A stretch of 64,000 nt of DNA from Gilvimarinus sp. DA14. GTDB taxonomy: Bacteria > Pseudomonadota > Gammaproteobacteria > Pseudomonadales > Cellvibrionaceae. The position numbers were made by a program, and so were the translations under genes. Below the pieces are notes generated by a model that saw only the letters and a program-made list of their open reading frames with translations, searched no databases and was not told the origin of the DNA. How positions within the stretch are numbered: position 1 is the stretch's first letter; each line of letters begins with the position of its first letter. Shown here one piece after another: positions 19,475 to 28,154 of this stretch. Location: positions 868,001-932,000 of the forward strand of contig NZ_CP100350.1 in the NCBI RefSeq assembly GCF_024204685.1. Direction: 5' to 3'.

Positions 19475-19917
19475 ACGTCTCTGCCTAATCACTCGTTGGA
19501 TTAATGACTTTGCACGGCCTGGTTGTAAGGCCGCAGTGTTGCGCTGGTGTCGTTCCAGCTGCTTCTATTGGGTTGAAGCTCAATCAATCGACGGCCGGGC
19601 GGTGGGATAGCGCAAAAACTCTACACAAGAACCCGAACTTTGGGGCATAACACCGAAAAAAACCAAGCTTGGTGGGCATTTTTCAGACGCAAAGTGTCCA
19701 ACCGGCAAAAAAATCGCGGCAATTATAAAGATCGACGCCACTAAAGACCAGTGGCCCGGCACTTTTTTAGTGCCCTGGCACGTCTCACACAGCCCTGCAT
19801 TTTTCCGAAAGCCGTCCGCGCCCTGCAAACTGAGCAGCCAAACTACAGGCGCGGGCCAAACAAAGGTACAATCGCGGCCTTTAGTTTTATGCCTACCCAG
19901 GGACTTACCGCCGAACC
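19475..19917. other. 443-base divergent intergenic region between nqrA and mfd
   Basis: No coding sequence is supported here. On the minus strand a perfect TATAAT (19722-19727) could be the -10 element for nqrA, but the 17-base-spaced -35 (TGGTCT) is poor and the leader would be about 240 bases. On the plus strand TACAAT at 19867-19872 could be a -10 for mfd, about 45 bases before its ATG, again without a good -35. Two dyads stand out: ACCAAGCTTGGT at 19662-19673 flanked by an A-run, and GGCACT-TTTTT-AGTGCC at 19758-19774, widened by outer CCAG/CTGG arms. Either may act in regulation of the sodium pump or as terminators of antisense transcription. Confidence 0.5.
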
Positions 19918-22900
19918 ATGACACTTGCCGACCCTTTCGCCCCCGAGATCACCGCCCGCGCAGGCGAGCGCCGCCAGTGGGGGCAGCTGCCGGGAGGCGC
20001 CGCAGCGCTCACTCTCGCCAATGCCGCCAAGCGCCACAGTGGACTAAGTTTAGTCGTAACCAGCGATACAGCCAGTGCCCAGCGCCTGGAATCTGAATTG
20101 GCTTTTTTTTCCGGCAAAGATTTGCAAATTCTCCATCTGGCCGACTGGGAAACCCTGCCTTACGACAGCATATCGCCCCATCAAGACATTATTTCGCAAA
20201 GATTGCGCACCTTGTATCAATTGCCGAGTGTCACTCAAGGCATTTTAGTGGTGCCCGTCACCAGCCTGCTGCAAAGGCTGATGCCCAAAACCTACCTGAT
20301 GGGCGGCAGCCTTATGTTAAAAGTCGGGGAAGCGCTTAACCCCGACACCCTGCGAGCCAATCTAACCCAGGCCGGCTACCGCACGGTAGATACTGTTTAT
20401 GAGCACGGCGAGTACGCCGTGCGCGGCTCGCTGATCGACATTTTCCCGATGGGCAGCGAACAACCACTGCGTATCGATTTATTCGACGACGAAATCGACA
20501 CTCTGCGTACCTTTGATCCAGACACGCAAATGACCGCAGATAAAATCGAAGCGCTTGAGTTGCTGCCCGCGCGCGAGTTCCCGCTGGATAAAAATGGCAT
20601 TAGCGCGTTCAAGCAGCGCTGGCATCAGCGCTTTGACACAGATCCCAGCGCCTGCAGCGTTTACCGCGACGTGGGGGACGGCATCGCACCTCCTGGTATT
20701 GAGTACTATCTGCCGCTGTTTTTCGATCACTGTGACACGCTGTTTGACTACCTACCCCAAAATACCGTCGCCTACACGCTAGGTGATATCAACCAGGCAT
20801 CCGAACGTTTTCTCAGCGAGCTGAAATCGCGCTACGACTCGCGCGGCGTAGACCCTACCCGCCCGCTGCTAAAACCAGAGGAGATTTACCTGCGCGAAGA
20901 AGAGCTGTTCGCAGGGCTCAAAGGTATCAGTCGCACCGCGCTGGCGAGCCATCCACTGGATGATGCCGCCGGCAATCGAAACTTCAGTTTTACACCACCG
21001 CCGTCACTGCCAGTGCAAGCGCAAAGCGAACACCCGTTAACGGCGCTGGAAGCGTTTCTAATGGAGTTTGACGGCCGGGTACTGTTCTGTGCCGAATCCG
21101 CCGGGCGCCGAGAAACCCTGCTGGAATTGTTATCTCGCATCCGCGTAAAACCCACAGAATTAGATAGCTGGCAAAGTTTTAGCGCGGGCAGCGAAACCCT
21201 GGCTATTACCGTAGGCGGTATTGATCAGGGACTCATTTGCACCTCTCCCAATCTGGCTTTAATTACCGAGAGCCAGTTATTTGGTGAGCGGGTACAGCAA
21301 ACCCGCCGACGCCGCCAGAGCCAGGAAAACGCCGACAACGTCGTCAAAAACCTTACCGAGCTGCAAGTGGGCGCGCCTGTAGTGCATATCGACCACGGCG
21401 TAGGCCGGTATCGCGGCCTTGAAACCATTACCATCGAAAACGAAACCAACGAATTTTTAATGCTGGAGTACGCCGACGAGGCGAAGCTCTACGTGCCCGT
21501 TACCAGCTTGCACTTAATCAGCCGCTACAGCGGGGCCGATGAAAACGTCGCGCCCCTGCACAAGCTGGGCTCGGAGGCCTGGGGCAAAGCCAAGCGCAAA
21601 GCTGCCGAGCAAGTGCGCGATACCGCCGCAGAACTGCTCGACATTTACGCCAAGCGAGCGGCCCGCAAAGGCCTCGCCTTTGACGACCCCAAAGCCGATT
21701 ATTTGGCCTTTTCAGCGGGCTTCCCCTTTGAAGAAACGCCCGATCAGCAGCTTGCCATTGATGCGGTGGTCAAAGACATGCTCTCACCGCAACCAATGGA
21801 CCGACTGGTCTGTGGCGATGTGGGTTTTGGCAAAACCGAAGTCGCCATGCGCGCCGCCTTTGTCGCCGCCCACGGGGGTAAACAAGTCGCCATTCTCGCC
21901 CCCACCACCCTCCTGGCACAGCAGCATTTTGAATCGCTCAAAGATCGATTTGCCAGCTGGCCCTTTACCATCGAGGTAATGTCGCGGTTTCGCACCAGCA
22001 AAGAAGTCGATGCGGTGAAGGAGCGCCTAGCCGAAGGCAAGATTGATATCGTGGTAGGCACGCACAAGCTGATTCAGCCAGATATCAAGTACAAAGACCT
22101 GGGGCTACTAATCATCGATGAAGAGCACCGCTTTGGCGTGCGCCAAAAAGACCAGTTAAAAAAACTGCGCGCCGAGATTGATATTCTGACCCTCACCGCC
22201 ACCCCGATTCCGCGCACATTAAACATGTCTATGGCGGGTATTCGCGATTTATCCATTATCGCCACCCCGCCGGCGCGGCGCTTAAGCGTCAAAACATTCG
22301 TACGCCAGCACGACGATGCGACGATCAAAGAAGCGATTCTGCGGGAGATTTTACGTGGCGGTCAGGTGTACTACCTGCATAACGAAGTAAAAAGCATTGA
22401 GCGCACCGCGCGCGCCTTGCAAGAGCTGGTGCCCGAGGCACGCATCGGCATAGGCCATGGCCAGATGCGCGAGCGCGAGCTGGAAAAAGTCATGTCGGAT
22501 TTTTACCATAAGCGCTTCAACGTCATGGTGTGCAGTACCATTATTGAAACTGGCATCGATATACCCAGCGCTAACACCATTATTATTCACCGCGCCGACA
22601 AGTTTGGCCTGGCGCAGCTGCATCAGTTGCGCGGGCGCGTGGGCCGCTCCCACCACCAGGCCTACGCCTATTTGCTGACCCCCGAACGCCGCGCCATGAC
22701 CAGTGATGCCATTAAGCGCTTGGAAGCCATTGCCAGCGCTGAAGACCTTGGGGCAGGTTTTACCCTGGCCACCCACGATATGGAAATACGCGGTGCCGGG
22801 GAGTTATTAGGCGACGAACAATCCGGACAGATTCAGACCGTGGGCTTTTCCATGTATATGGATATGCTGGATCGAGCCGTTAAAGCCCTGCGCTCTGGCA

Positions 22901-23364
22901 AGCAACCCAATATCGATGCACCTCTAGCCGACAACATTGACGTAAACCTGCGCATACCCGCGCTGATCCCCGACGATTATTTACCCGATGTACACACCCG
23001 CTTGGTGCTGTACAAACGCATAGCCGGTGCCGATAGCCAGGAGGCATTGCGCGAGCTGCAGGTAGAGATGATCGACCGTTTTGGTCTGCTACCGGAGCAG
23101 ACCAAAAACCTGCTGCGAGTCACGGAAATCAAACTCGCCGCCGAAAAGTTGGGCATTGTTAAGCTCGAGGCATCCGCAGGCGGCGGCAAAGTCGAGTTTG
23201 GCCCTGAAGCACCAATAGACCCACTAAAGATTGTGCAAATGGTACAGAGCCAGCCACAGGTATTTTCACTGGCCGGCGCCAGCGGTCTGAGCTTTAGGAT
23301 CCCTATGCCCGACGCCGAAGACCGCTTACAAAGAGTGAACGACCTTTTGGCCAGCCTGCATTAA
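19918..23364 (+). CDS. mfd: Transcription-repair coupling factor Mfd
   Basis: Mfd removes RNA polymerase stalled at DNA lesions and recruits UvrA. The 1148-residue protein has the full family layout: an N-terminal UvrB-homology region (HLADWETLPYDSISPHQDI), the RNA-polymerase interaction domain around VVHIDHGVGRYRGLETI near residue 490, the RecG-like translocase with Walker A GDVGFGKTEVAMRAAF, DEEH box IIDEEHRFGV and TATPIPRTLNMSMAGIRDLS, the motif VI QLRGRVGRS, and the C-terminal TRCF domain. Nothing is missing. It is transcribed divergently from nqrA and followed 40 bases later by csiV. Confidence 0.98.
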   Translation: MTLADPFAPEITARAGERRQWGQLPGGAAALTLANAAKRHSGLSLVVTSDTASAQRLESELAFFSGKDLQILHLADWETLPYDSISPHQDIISQRLRTLYQLPSVTQGILVVPVTSLLQRLMPKTYLMGGSLMLKVGEALNPDTLRANLTQAGYRTVDTVYEHGEYAVRGSLIDIFPMGSEQPLRIDLFDDEIDTLRTFDPDTQMTADKIEALELLPAREFPLDKNGISAFKQRWHQRFDTDPSACSVYRDVGDGIAPPGIEYYLPLFFDHCDTLFDYLPQNTVAYTLGDINQASERFLSELKSRYDSRGVDPTRPLLKPEEIYLREEELFAGLKGISRTALASHPLDDAAGNRNFSFTPPPSLPVQAQSEHPLTALEAFLMEFDGRVLFCAESAGRRETLLELLSRIRVKPTELDSWQSFSAGSETLAITVGGIDQGLICTSPNLALITESQLFGERVQQTRRRRQSQENADNVVKNLTELQVGAPVVHIDHGVGRYRGLETITIENETNEFLMLEYADEAKLYVPVTSLHLISRYSGADENVAPLHKLGSEAWGKAKRKAAEQVRDTAAELLDIYAKRAARKGLAFDDPKADYLAFSAGFPFEETPDQQLAIDAVVKDMLSPQPMDRLVCGDVGFGKTEVAMRAAFVAAHGGKQVAILAPTTLLAQQHFESLKDRFASWPFTIEVMSRFRTSKEVDAVKERLAEGKIDIVVGTHKLIQPDIKYKDLGLLIIDEEHRFGVRQKDQLKKLRAEIDILTLTATPIPRTLNMSMAGIRDLSIIATPPARRLSVKTFVRQHDDATIKEAILREILRGGQVYYLHNEVKSIERTARALQELVPEARIGIGHGQMRERELEKVMSDFYHKRFNVMVCSTIIETGIDIPSANTIIIHRADKFGLAQLHQLRGRVGRSHHQAYAYLLTPERRAMTSDAIKRLEAIASAEDLGAGFTLATHDMEIRGAGELLGDEQSGQIQTVGFSMYMDMLDRAVKALRSGKQPNIDAPLADNIDVNLRIPALIPDDYLPDVHTRLVLYKRIAGADSQEALRELQVEMIDRFGLLPEQTKNLLRVTEIKLAAEKLGIVKLEASAGGGKVEFGPEAPIDPLKIVQMVQSQPQVFSLAGASGLSFRIPMPDAEDRLQRVNDLLASLH

Positions 23365-23404
23365 ATCGGGTTAGACTTGCCCATCGGCAAATAGGAAGAC
23401 ATTT

Positions 23405-24391
23405 ATGATCGAGGTGAAAAAACTGGCCCGCGCCCTTGCCACCGCTATGGCAGCCATAACCATGACGGCGCCACACTGGACTCAAGCGCAAAGCAATCAC
23501 GAGGGCTGGTATCAGGTAGAGATTATTGTTTACTCCCGCCCGCTGGACACCAGTGCAGAAACCTGGCCCGCTGACATCACCCTGGACTACCCGGTTAACT
23601 GGCAAGAACTGCGCGCCCCAGAGGCGGAAATGGCACGGCGCGAAGAGCGAGCCCGCAAACGACAAACCGAAGCACAAAACCCACAGACGAATTATTTCGG
23701 TGACGACAGCGCTACCGGCCAGCAAGCCACTGCAACAGCGATTGACGCACAGCAACCTCTCGCCGTTGAACCTGTCGATTTAGCCCGCGACGCCTTTTTC
23801 GAGCTGCCCGCCGACCAGCGTGGACTGAACGCCGTAGCCAACCGCGTTGCAGCCCAACCCGGCTTTGACATTCTGTTTCACGAAGCCTGGCGCCAGCGGG
23901 TAACCGCCGAAGCTTCGGCGCCCTGGGTACTCATTTCCGGGGGAGAGGCTTTTGGTGAGCACTTTGAGCTGGAAGGCAGCATTAATATCAATGTTTCTCG
24001 CTATCTACACGTTTTTACCGATTTGTGGTTTACCGAGTTTCAAATCAATACCGGGCAAAGTCGCAACCAGTGGCCCAGCCTGCCATTGAGCCCAGTGAAA
24101 CGACTGCAACAATTAGAAGCGCAAAGCGCTGTGGATATTGACTACTCCAACCTGATGGCCGATGCGGTGCAAACCCGCCCTGAAGATACCTTAATGGAGT
24201 TTTTAGAGGCGCCCTATCTGCCCGCGCGAATTGTTAAACTGGAGCAGCAGCGGCGTATGCGCAGTAGCGAATTGCACCACCTGGATCACCCGCGCTTGGG
24301 TATGCTGGTAAAAATCACGCCTTACGAGCGCCCTGCAGAGTCGACAGCAGCGCCTAAGGAAAGCAATGAGCCATCGCCAGCCGGGCCCTAG
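23405..24391 (+). CDS. csiV: CsiV-family exported protein (peptidoglycan-binding)
   Basis: The protein begins with a signal peptide (LARALATAMAAITMTAPHWTQA) and the mature part opens with WYQVEIIVYSRP, the hallmark of the CsiV family. Later elements are GGEAFGEHFELEGSININVSRY and LMEFLEAPYLPA-like text, with LHHLDHPRLGMLVKITPY near the C-terminus, also conserved. CsiV is known in a marine relative as a periplasmic protein that binds peptidoglycan and localises at the cell pole or septum; this is from memory and the function here is inferred. It sits just after mfd, the usual location in pseudomonads and relatives. The stop codon lies inside a hairpin shared with the convergent cold-shock gene. 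Confidence 0.85.
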   Translation: MIEVKKLARALATAMAAITMTAPHWTQAQSNHEGWYQVEIIVYSRPLDTSAETWPADITLDYPVNWQELRAPEAEMARREERARKRQTEAQNPQTNYFGDDSATGQQATATAIDAQQPLAVEPVDLARDAFFELPADQRGLNAVANRVAAQPGFDILFHEAWRQRVTAEASAPWVLISGGEAFGEHFELEGSININVSRYLHVFTDLWFTEFQINTGQSRNQWPSLPLSPVKRLQQLEAQSAVDIDYSNLMADAVQTRPEDTLMEFLEAPYLPARIVKLEQQRRMRSSELHHLDHPRLGMLVKITPYERPAESTAAPKESNEPSPAGP

Positions 24392-24399
24392 AGCCCGGC
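24380..24399. terminator. Inverted repeat across the csiV stop, between convergent csiV and csp
   Basis: GCCGGGC-CCTAGA-GCCCGGC is a perfect 7-base stem around a 6-base loop that contains the csiV TAG. It sits between the ends of two convergent genes, so it may stop transcription from both sides. A T-run occurs only about 15 bases later on the plus strand (ATTTTTAAA) and overlaps the csp end, so it is not a textbook intrinsic terminator. Confidence 0.5.
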
Positions 24400-24418
24400 A
24401 CAGACTAAAGCAGAATTT

Positions 24419-24631
24419 TTAAAGCTGAATCACATCATCGGCCTGCAGACCTTTATCGCCCTGCTGCACCGAAAACTCCACATTCTGACCTTCAGACAGA
24501 GAGCGGTAACCCTCGCCGCGAATATTGCGGTAGTGGACGAACACATCCTCGCTGCCCTCACCACGGGTAATAAACCCGTAGCCGCGCGCGTTATTAAACC
24601 ATTTAACCGTACCGGATAGACGATCAGACAT
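24419..24631 (-). CDS. Cold-shock domain protein (CspA family)
   Basis: A 70-residue single cold-shock domain that binds single-stranded RNA or [18 protein letters not shown] contains RNP1 in the variant RGYGFI (KGFGFI in most relatives), and DVFVHYRNI is RNP2. The aromatic face is preserved. The C-terminal part [23 protein letters not shown] is close to CspD-like proteins. The start has GAGG about nine bases upstream on the minus strand. The 159-base leader, with at least one strong hairpin, is listed separately. Confidence 0.95.
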   Translation of the reverse strand: MSDRLSGTVKWFNNARGYGFITRGEGSEDVFVHYRNIRGEGYRSLSEGQNVEFSVQQGDKGLQADDVIQL

Positions 24632-24790
24632 ATTTCAACCTCATTATTTTTATGTACAGCGACTCCTGTCGGAGCGCGGCCCCCACAGCCGCAGTACGAA
24701 TTTGTACTGCATTGAGCGCAAATTGTCCACTTTGTCGACGCCAGCGCCGAATAAATTGCTCAATAATCAGAAAATTCGCACACTTATGCG
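24632..24790 (-). promoter_or_regulatory. Structured leader region of the cold-shock gene
   Basis: This 159-base stretch between hpt and the cold-shock gene holds a perfect dyad GCAGTAC-GAATTT-GTACTGC (24691-24710) and a shorter one CTCC-TGTC-GGAG (24663-24674), the latter 30-40 bases before the start codon. CspA-type genes often have long 5' leaders whose folding changes with temperature, so this may be a thermosensitive leader. I could not identify a convincing -35/-10 pair, so where transcription starts is unknown. Confidence 0.4.
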
Positions 24791-25306
24791 TTAGAGGGCA
24801 AATATACCAGGTGCATTGCGATCCCGCTCAGCGTTGTCCATACCAAAGCCGTACACATAGCGGTCGGGAACCTGTAAGCCCAGGTAATCTGCGGCTACCA
24901 GCGCCGGCTGCGGCAGCTGCTTATGAGCCAAGACGGCGGTGGCGACGCTTGAGGCCTGACACTCAAGGCAGTACTTGACCACCTCGCGCAAGGTTATCCC
25001 CTGATCCAGAATATCATCCACGATCAGCAGATCGCGGCCGGACAAATCCGTTTGGGGTTTAGCCAGCCAGCGAAGTTGATCGGCGGCGCTGTTGTCGCGA
25101 TAACGGCTCGCATGCAGGTAATCTACCTCAACCGGCACCGTTAATTTGGGCAGTAATGCCCCGGCAGTAACCAGTGCGCCCTTTAACAGCACCAGCACAA
25201 GTAAAGGTTGTAATTGATCAGCGTAATCGGCGTTAATCTGGGCGGCCATGGAATCGAGCGCCGCATCGATCTCTGCCAAGTTGTATAAACACTCGGGCTG
25301 ACTCAT
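24791..25306 (-). CDS. hpt: Hypoxanthine-guanine phosphoribosyltransferase
   Basis: This purine-salvage enzyme joins hypoxanthine or guanine to PRPP. The ATG giving MSQPECLYNLAEIDAALDSM overlaps the stop of the upstream channel gene by four bases (ATGA), giving 171 residues; the open frame extends 52 codons further inside that gene. The PRPP loop is LLIVDDILDQGITLREV, with the second acidic residue Asp where many relatives have Glu. LVLVLLKGALVTAGALLPKL is the conserved Lys-Gly segment, and VDYLHASRYRDN fits the flexible loop. The C-terminal DRYVYGFGMDNAERDRNAPG is the typical family ending. Confidence 0.92.
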   Translation of the reverse strand: MSQPECLYNLAEIDAALDSMAAQINADYADQLQPLLVLVLLKGALVTAGALLPKLTVPVEVDYLHASRYRDNSAADQLRWLAKPQTDLSGRDLLIVDDILDQGITLREVVKYCLECQASSVATAVLAHKQLPQPALVAADYLGLQVPDRYVYGFGMDNAERDRNAPGIFAL

Positions 25307-26406
25307 GAACTCTCCGATTGAGCGGCACCAACTTGTGGTAGCTGTTGCGCAGCAGCCAAATGCAAAGTGCGTGTTGGAAAGGCGCATTCTGCACCATGCT
25401 GCTCCACAATCTGAATAATACGCAGCAATACATCCTGCTTTACTTTGTGAAAGTGCACCCAATTAATAGTCTTGGTAAAGGTGTAGACAAAAAAGTTTAA
25501 CGACGAATCGGCAAACTCATTAAAGTTTACAATCAAGGTTTGATCGGTATCGATCTCTTCGTGGCTCTGCAGCATTTCACGCACATCATCCACAATCGCC
25601 GGCAGCTTACCGGCATCCTCATAACGAACTCCGATAGTCTCGTAGATCCGGCGGTTTAGCATGCGCGACGGGTTCTCAACCGAAATATGGGTAAAGGTCT
25701 GGTTTGGCACGTACAGCGGACGCTTGTCGAAGGTACGAATGCGGGTCAAGCGCAGGCCAATTTCTTCTACAGTGCCTTCGATATTCTGATCTGGCGAACG
25801 AACCCAGTCTCCCACTTTGAAGGGTCTGTCGAGATAAATCATTAAGCTGCCAAAAAAATTGGCCAGCAGATCCTTCGCCGCGAAACCTACAGCAATACCA
25901 CCAATACCGCCAAATGCCAGAACCCCGGAGACGCTGTACCCCAAAGATTGCAACAGCACCAGCGCTGCGGTGATTACAATGGAAATACGCAGCAACTTCC
26001 CTACCGCCATCACCGTGGTAGGATCGGCAGGTTTACCGTCGTCGGGGGCGAGGAAGTTCTGCTCGCCATATTTAACTAAACGAACTAAAAACCAGGTAAG
26101 CAGGACAATAATACCGATGCGCAACACCTGGTCGGCGTATTCCAACAGTGAATCCTCGGTCACATCGTGCGCCAGCTCTGCCGCCCACGACAAACCCACC
26201 AGCCATATCAACCAGCGCAGCGGTGCTATGGCAGCCTCTACCAGGGTGTCATCCCAGCGGGTGTGAGTTTTATGGGCGTGCTTAAGCAGGGTATTGAGAA
26301 TACTGCGGACAAAAGTCGCCAAGACCAAGGTCGCTAAAACAACGGCGAAAACCTGCACCAACCACAAACTCTCACTTCTCGACAGACCTGAAATCCAAGC
26401 TTCCAT
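25303..26406 (-). CDS. Small-conductance mechanosensitive channel (MscS family)
   Basis: An inner-membrane tension-gated channel that protects against osmotic downshock. The start I chose (MEAWISGLSRSESLWLVQVF) gives 367 residues; the frame is open for another 88 codons but that upstream part overlaps the lexA promoter region. Several N-terminal helices (WLVQVFAVVLATLVLATFV, LRWLIWLVGLSWAAELA, IIVLLTWFLVRLV) precede the pore-lining MscS helix and beta domain, recognisable from VSGVLAFGGIGGIAVGFAAKD through NFFGSLMIYLDRPFKVGDWV. The C-terminal domain contains EGTVEEIGLRLTRIRTFDKR. Downstream hpt is translationally coupled. Confidence 0.9.
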   Translation of the reverse strand: MEAWISGLSRSESLWLVQVFAVVLATLVLATFVRSILNTLLKHAHKTHTRWDDTLVEAAIAPLRWLIWLVGLSWAAELAHDVTEDSLLEYADQVLRIGIIVLLTWFLVRLVKYGEQNFLAPDDGKPADPTTVMAVGKLLRISIVITAALVLLQSLGYSVSGVLAFGGIGGIAVGFAAKDLLANFFGSLMIYLDRPFKVGDWVRSPDQNIEGTVEEIGLRLTRIRTFDKRPLYVPNQTFTHISVENPSRMLNRRIYETIGVRYEDAGKLPAIVDDVREMLQSHEEIDTDQTLIVNFNEFADSSLNFFVYTFTKTINWVHFHKVKQDVLLRIIQIVEQHGAECAFPTRTLHLAAAQQLPQVGAAQSESS

Positions 26407-26572
26407 AACGACTTGTGTTCCTCTACGACTTAACCCAACCAGGGCTTGTATTGTTTTTGCAGTCGCGGTGACTACGCTCGATTTTGCAGGCAGAAGTATA
26501 CATGCCGTCAGGCGCAGCAGCGAGACTATCGGCAGCCTCGCTGATCTTTGGCCATACCTCGCGAGAAAACTG

Positions 26573-26600
26573 TTGCACGCACCAAACAACTGTATATAAT
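26573..26600 (+). promoter_or_regulatory. Promoter of lexA
   Basis: A -35 element TTGCAC (26573-26578) and a perfect -10 element TATAAT (26595-26600) are separated by 16 bases. The -10 lies inside the first LexA box, so bound LexA would block RNA polymerase, as expected for autoregulation. Transcription should start near 26607, about 45 bases before the lexA ATG. Confidence 0.8.
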
Positions 26601-26605
26601 CACAG
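26590..26605 (+). promoter_or_regulatory. LexA operator (SOS box) 1
   Basis: CTGTATATAATCACAG is a perfect CTGT-N8-ACAG LexA site of the gammaproteobacterial type. It covers the -10 element of the lexA promoter. Confidence 0.93.
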
Positions 26606-26608
26606 ACA

Positions 26609-26624
26609 CTGTATAACCAAACAG
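26609..26624 (+). promoter_or_regulatory. LexA operator (SOS box) 2
   Basis: CTGTATAACCAAACAG is a second perfect CTGT-N8-ACAG site. It begins 19 bases after the first, close to two helical turns, so two LexA dimers could bind the same face and cooperate. Tandem boxes before lexA are known from Escherichia coli. Confidence 0.93.
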
Positions 26625-26653
26625 TACACCCAGACAGGACACAGGGAACCGCT

Positions 26654-27256
26654 ATGCAAAATCTAACCAACCGGCAGCAACAGGTATTAGAACTGATAAA
26701 AAGCTATGCCGACGAGACAGGTTACCCCCCTACCCGAGCCGAGATTGCCCGTATGTTGGGTTATAAATCGGCCAATGCCGCTGAAGAACACATTAAAGCT
26801 CTGGCCCGCAAAGGCGCCATTGAGCTGATTCCCGGCGCCTCCCGCGGTATCCGCCTACCCGAAGCCCAGGCGGGGCTGCCAATTGTGGGGCGCGTCGCTG
26901 CCGGTAACCCGATACTCGCGCAGGAACATATTGAAGATTACTGCAATATTCCGGCTAATTTCTTTCACCCACAGGCGCATTTTTTCCTCAGCGTTAAAGG
27001 CATGAGCATGAAAGATGCCGGCATTTTGGATGGTGACCTGCTGGCCGTACACAGAACCGACCAAGTTCACAACGGCCAGATTGTAGTAGCCCGGATTGAC
27101 GATGAAGTAACCGTAAAGCGGTTTAAGCGTGAAGGTAATCGAGCACAGGTTGAGCTGTTACCGGAAAACCCGGATTTTGACGTGATTCATGTGGATTTGC
27201 GCGATCAAAGCTTTGCCATCGAAGGGCTCAGTGTAGGAGTGATACGCCGTGACTAA
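26654..27256 (+). CDS. lexA: LexA repressor
   Basis: LexA represses SOS genes and cleaves itself when RecA filaments form on damaged DNA. All functional parts are visible in 200 residues: the winged helix with [20 protein letters not shown] (residues about 24-43), the cleavage bond Ala83-Gly84 in VGRVAAGNP, and the Ser118/Lys155 dyad in [10 protein letters not shown] and EVTVKRF. These align one residue short of the E. coli numbering (84/85, 119, 156). Two perfect LexA boxes lie upstream, so the gene is self-regulated, and sulA overlaps its 3' end by 8 bases. Confidence 0.98.
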   Translation: MQNLTNRQQQVLELIKSYADETGYPPTRAEIARMLGYKSANAAEEHIKALARKGAIELIPGASRGIRLPEAQAGLPIVGRVAAGNPILAQEHIEDYCNIPANFFHPQAHFFLSVKGMSMKDAGILDGDLLAVHRTDQVHNGQIVVARIDDEVTVKRFKREGNRAQVELLPENPDFDVIHVDLRDQSFAIEGLSVGVIRRD

Positions 27257-27644
27257 ATTTAATACCGTTCAACCTATCGCCCAACCAGATAGCGGCCTGA
27301 CCGAGCTGGTACTGACACAGGGAGCCGGCCAGTCCTGGCACATGGTGCTGCCCATGATCGCCCACCTCAGCCATCAATGTGACCAGCGCTGGTTGACCTG
27401 GGTGACCCGCGAACCCGTACCCAGCCATCTGCTGGCACAGTTTAACGTCGATACTTCACACCTGCGCCTGGTGCACTGCAAAGACGACGAGCAGCAATTG
27501 TGGGTCAGCTGGGACGCCCTGGCACTGGGCAATAGCCATACAGTGATCGCAAGCCCGGGGAAACTTAACAGACAGGAATTTGCGCAATTGGAAAGAGCCG
27601 CTCAACTCGGCGCATGCCAGGGTTTACTGATTCGCGAGCGCTGA
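27249..27644 (+). CDS. sulA: Cell division inhibitor SulA-like protein
   Basis: SulA blocks FtsZ polymerisation during the SOS response. The gene starts with GTG inside lexA (8-base overlap), so it should be co-regulated with it. The 131-residue product is shorter than E. coli SulA (169), mainly lacking N-terminal residues. [36 protein letters not shown] matches the RecA-like fold start of the family, followed by [24 protein letters not shown] and [15 protein letters not shown] at the end. The assignment rests on this similarity plus the lexA-sulA order found in pseudomonads. No adjacent Lon-recognition signal can be judged. Confidence 0.82.
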   Translation: MTKFNTVQPIAQPDSGLTELVLTQGAGQSWHMVLPMIAHLSHQCDQRWLTWVTREPVPSHLLAQFNVDTSHLRLVHCKDDEQQLWVSWDALALGNSHTVIASPGKLNRQEFAQLERAAQLGACQGLLIRER

Positions 27645-27733
27645 CCCGAAGCGACCAACTCCCGCAGCTTTGTTCATGCACTAAAGATATAAATAAGAGA
27701 ACAGAGGCCAAGAAACTCTGATGAGCGGCGAAG

Positions 27734-27997
27734 TTAATGGAGTGTGCGCTTATTGTAAACGTCAACTTGGCCCTCTTCGGCCATGGATTCCTCAGGTTCG
27801 GCATCGGCTAAATCACCAGCCGCTTCCATACCCGCCTCAATCATGGCCTTGGCAATATCAAATTTGCCTTCGCGCATAAAAGACAATGACTCGGTAGAGA
27901 ATTTTATACACAGCAGCGGCTCGCCCTCTTCGTCGGCACGCTGTAATACCACGTCGCCATTGGCTAATTCGACAATTTCATACAGGGATGCTGACAT
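27734..27997 (-). CDS. Conserved small acidic protein of unknown function
   Basis: An 87-residue protein starting MSASLYEIVELANGDVVLQR. It has LLCIKFSTESLSFM followed by GKFDIAKAMIEAGMEAAG and a strongly acidic stretch (DAEPEESMAEEGQVD). The pattern is a short beta-rich N-terminal part and a helix with charged tail. I do not recognise a named family, but a gene of this size lies between topA and sulA in pseudomonads as I recall. I chose the internal ATG; the frame is open a further 64 codons without likely signals. It converges with sulA. Confidence 0.72.
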   Translation of the reverse strand: MSASLYEIVELANGDVVLQRADEEGEPLLCIKFSTESLSFMREGKFDIAKAMIEAGMEAAGDLADAEPEESMAEEGQVDVYNKRTLH

Positions 27998-28154
27998 ACG
28001 ATCTCCGCCCGCGCTCACTCCGGGTCTGCAATTCAAACTCAAGCCCACCAGTTTAACAGCATTTTGCGGCACAATAAATGCACAATTTAACGCTGTAGAA
28101 AATATGAGCAGGGGTTTCGCACAGGCGGCCCGATCAAAAAAGCCCGTTGCGGGG

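Noticed and set aside
19580-19924. Minus-strand 114-codon frame between nqrA and mfd
   Set aside because: It has no ribosome binding site, no recognisable family features and overlaps the mfd start; composition looks non-coding.
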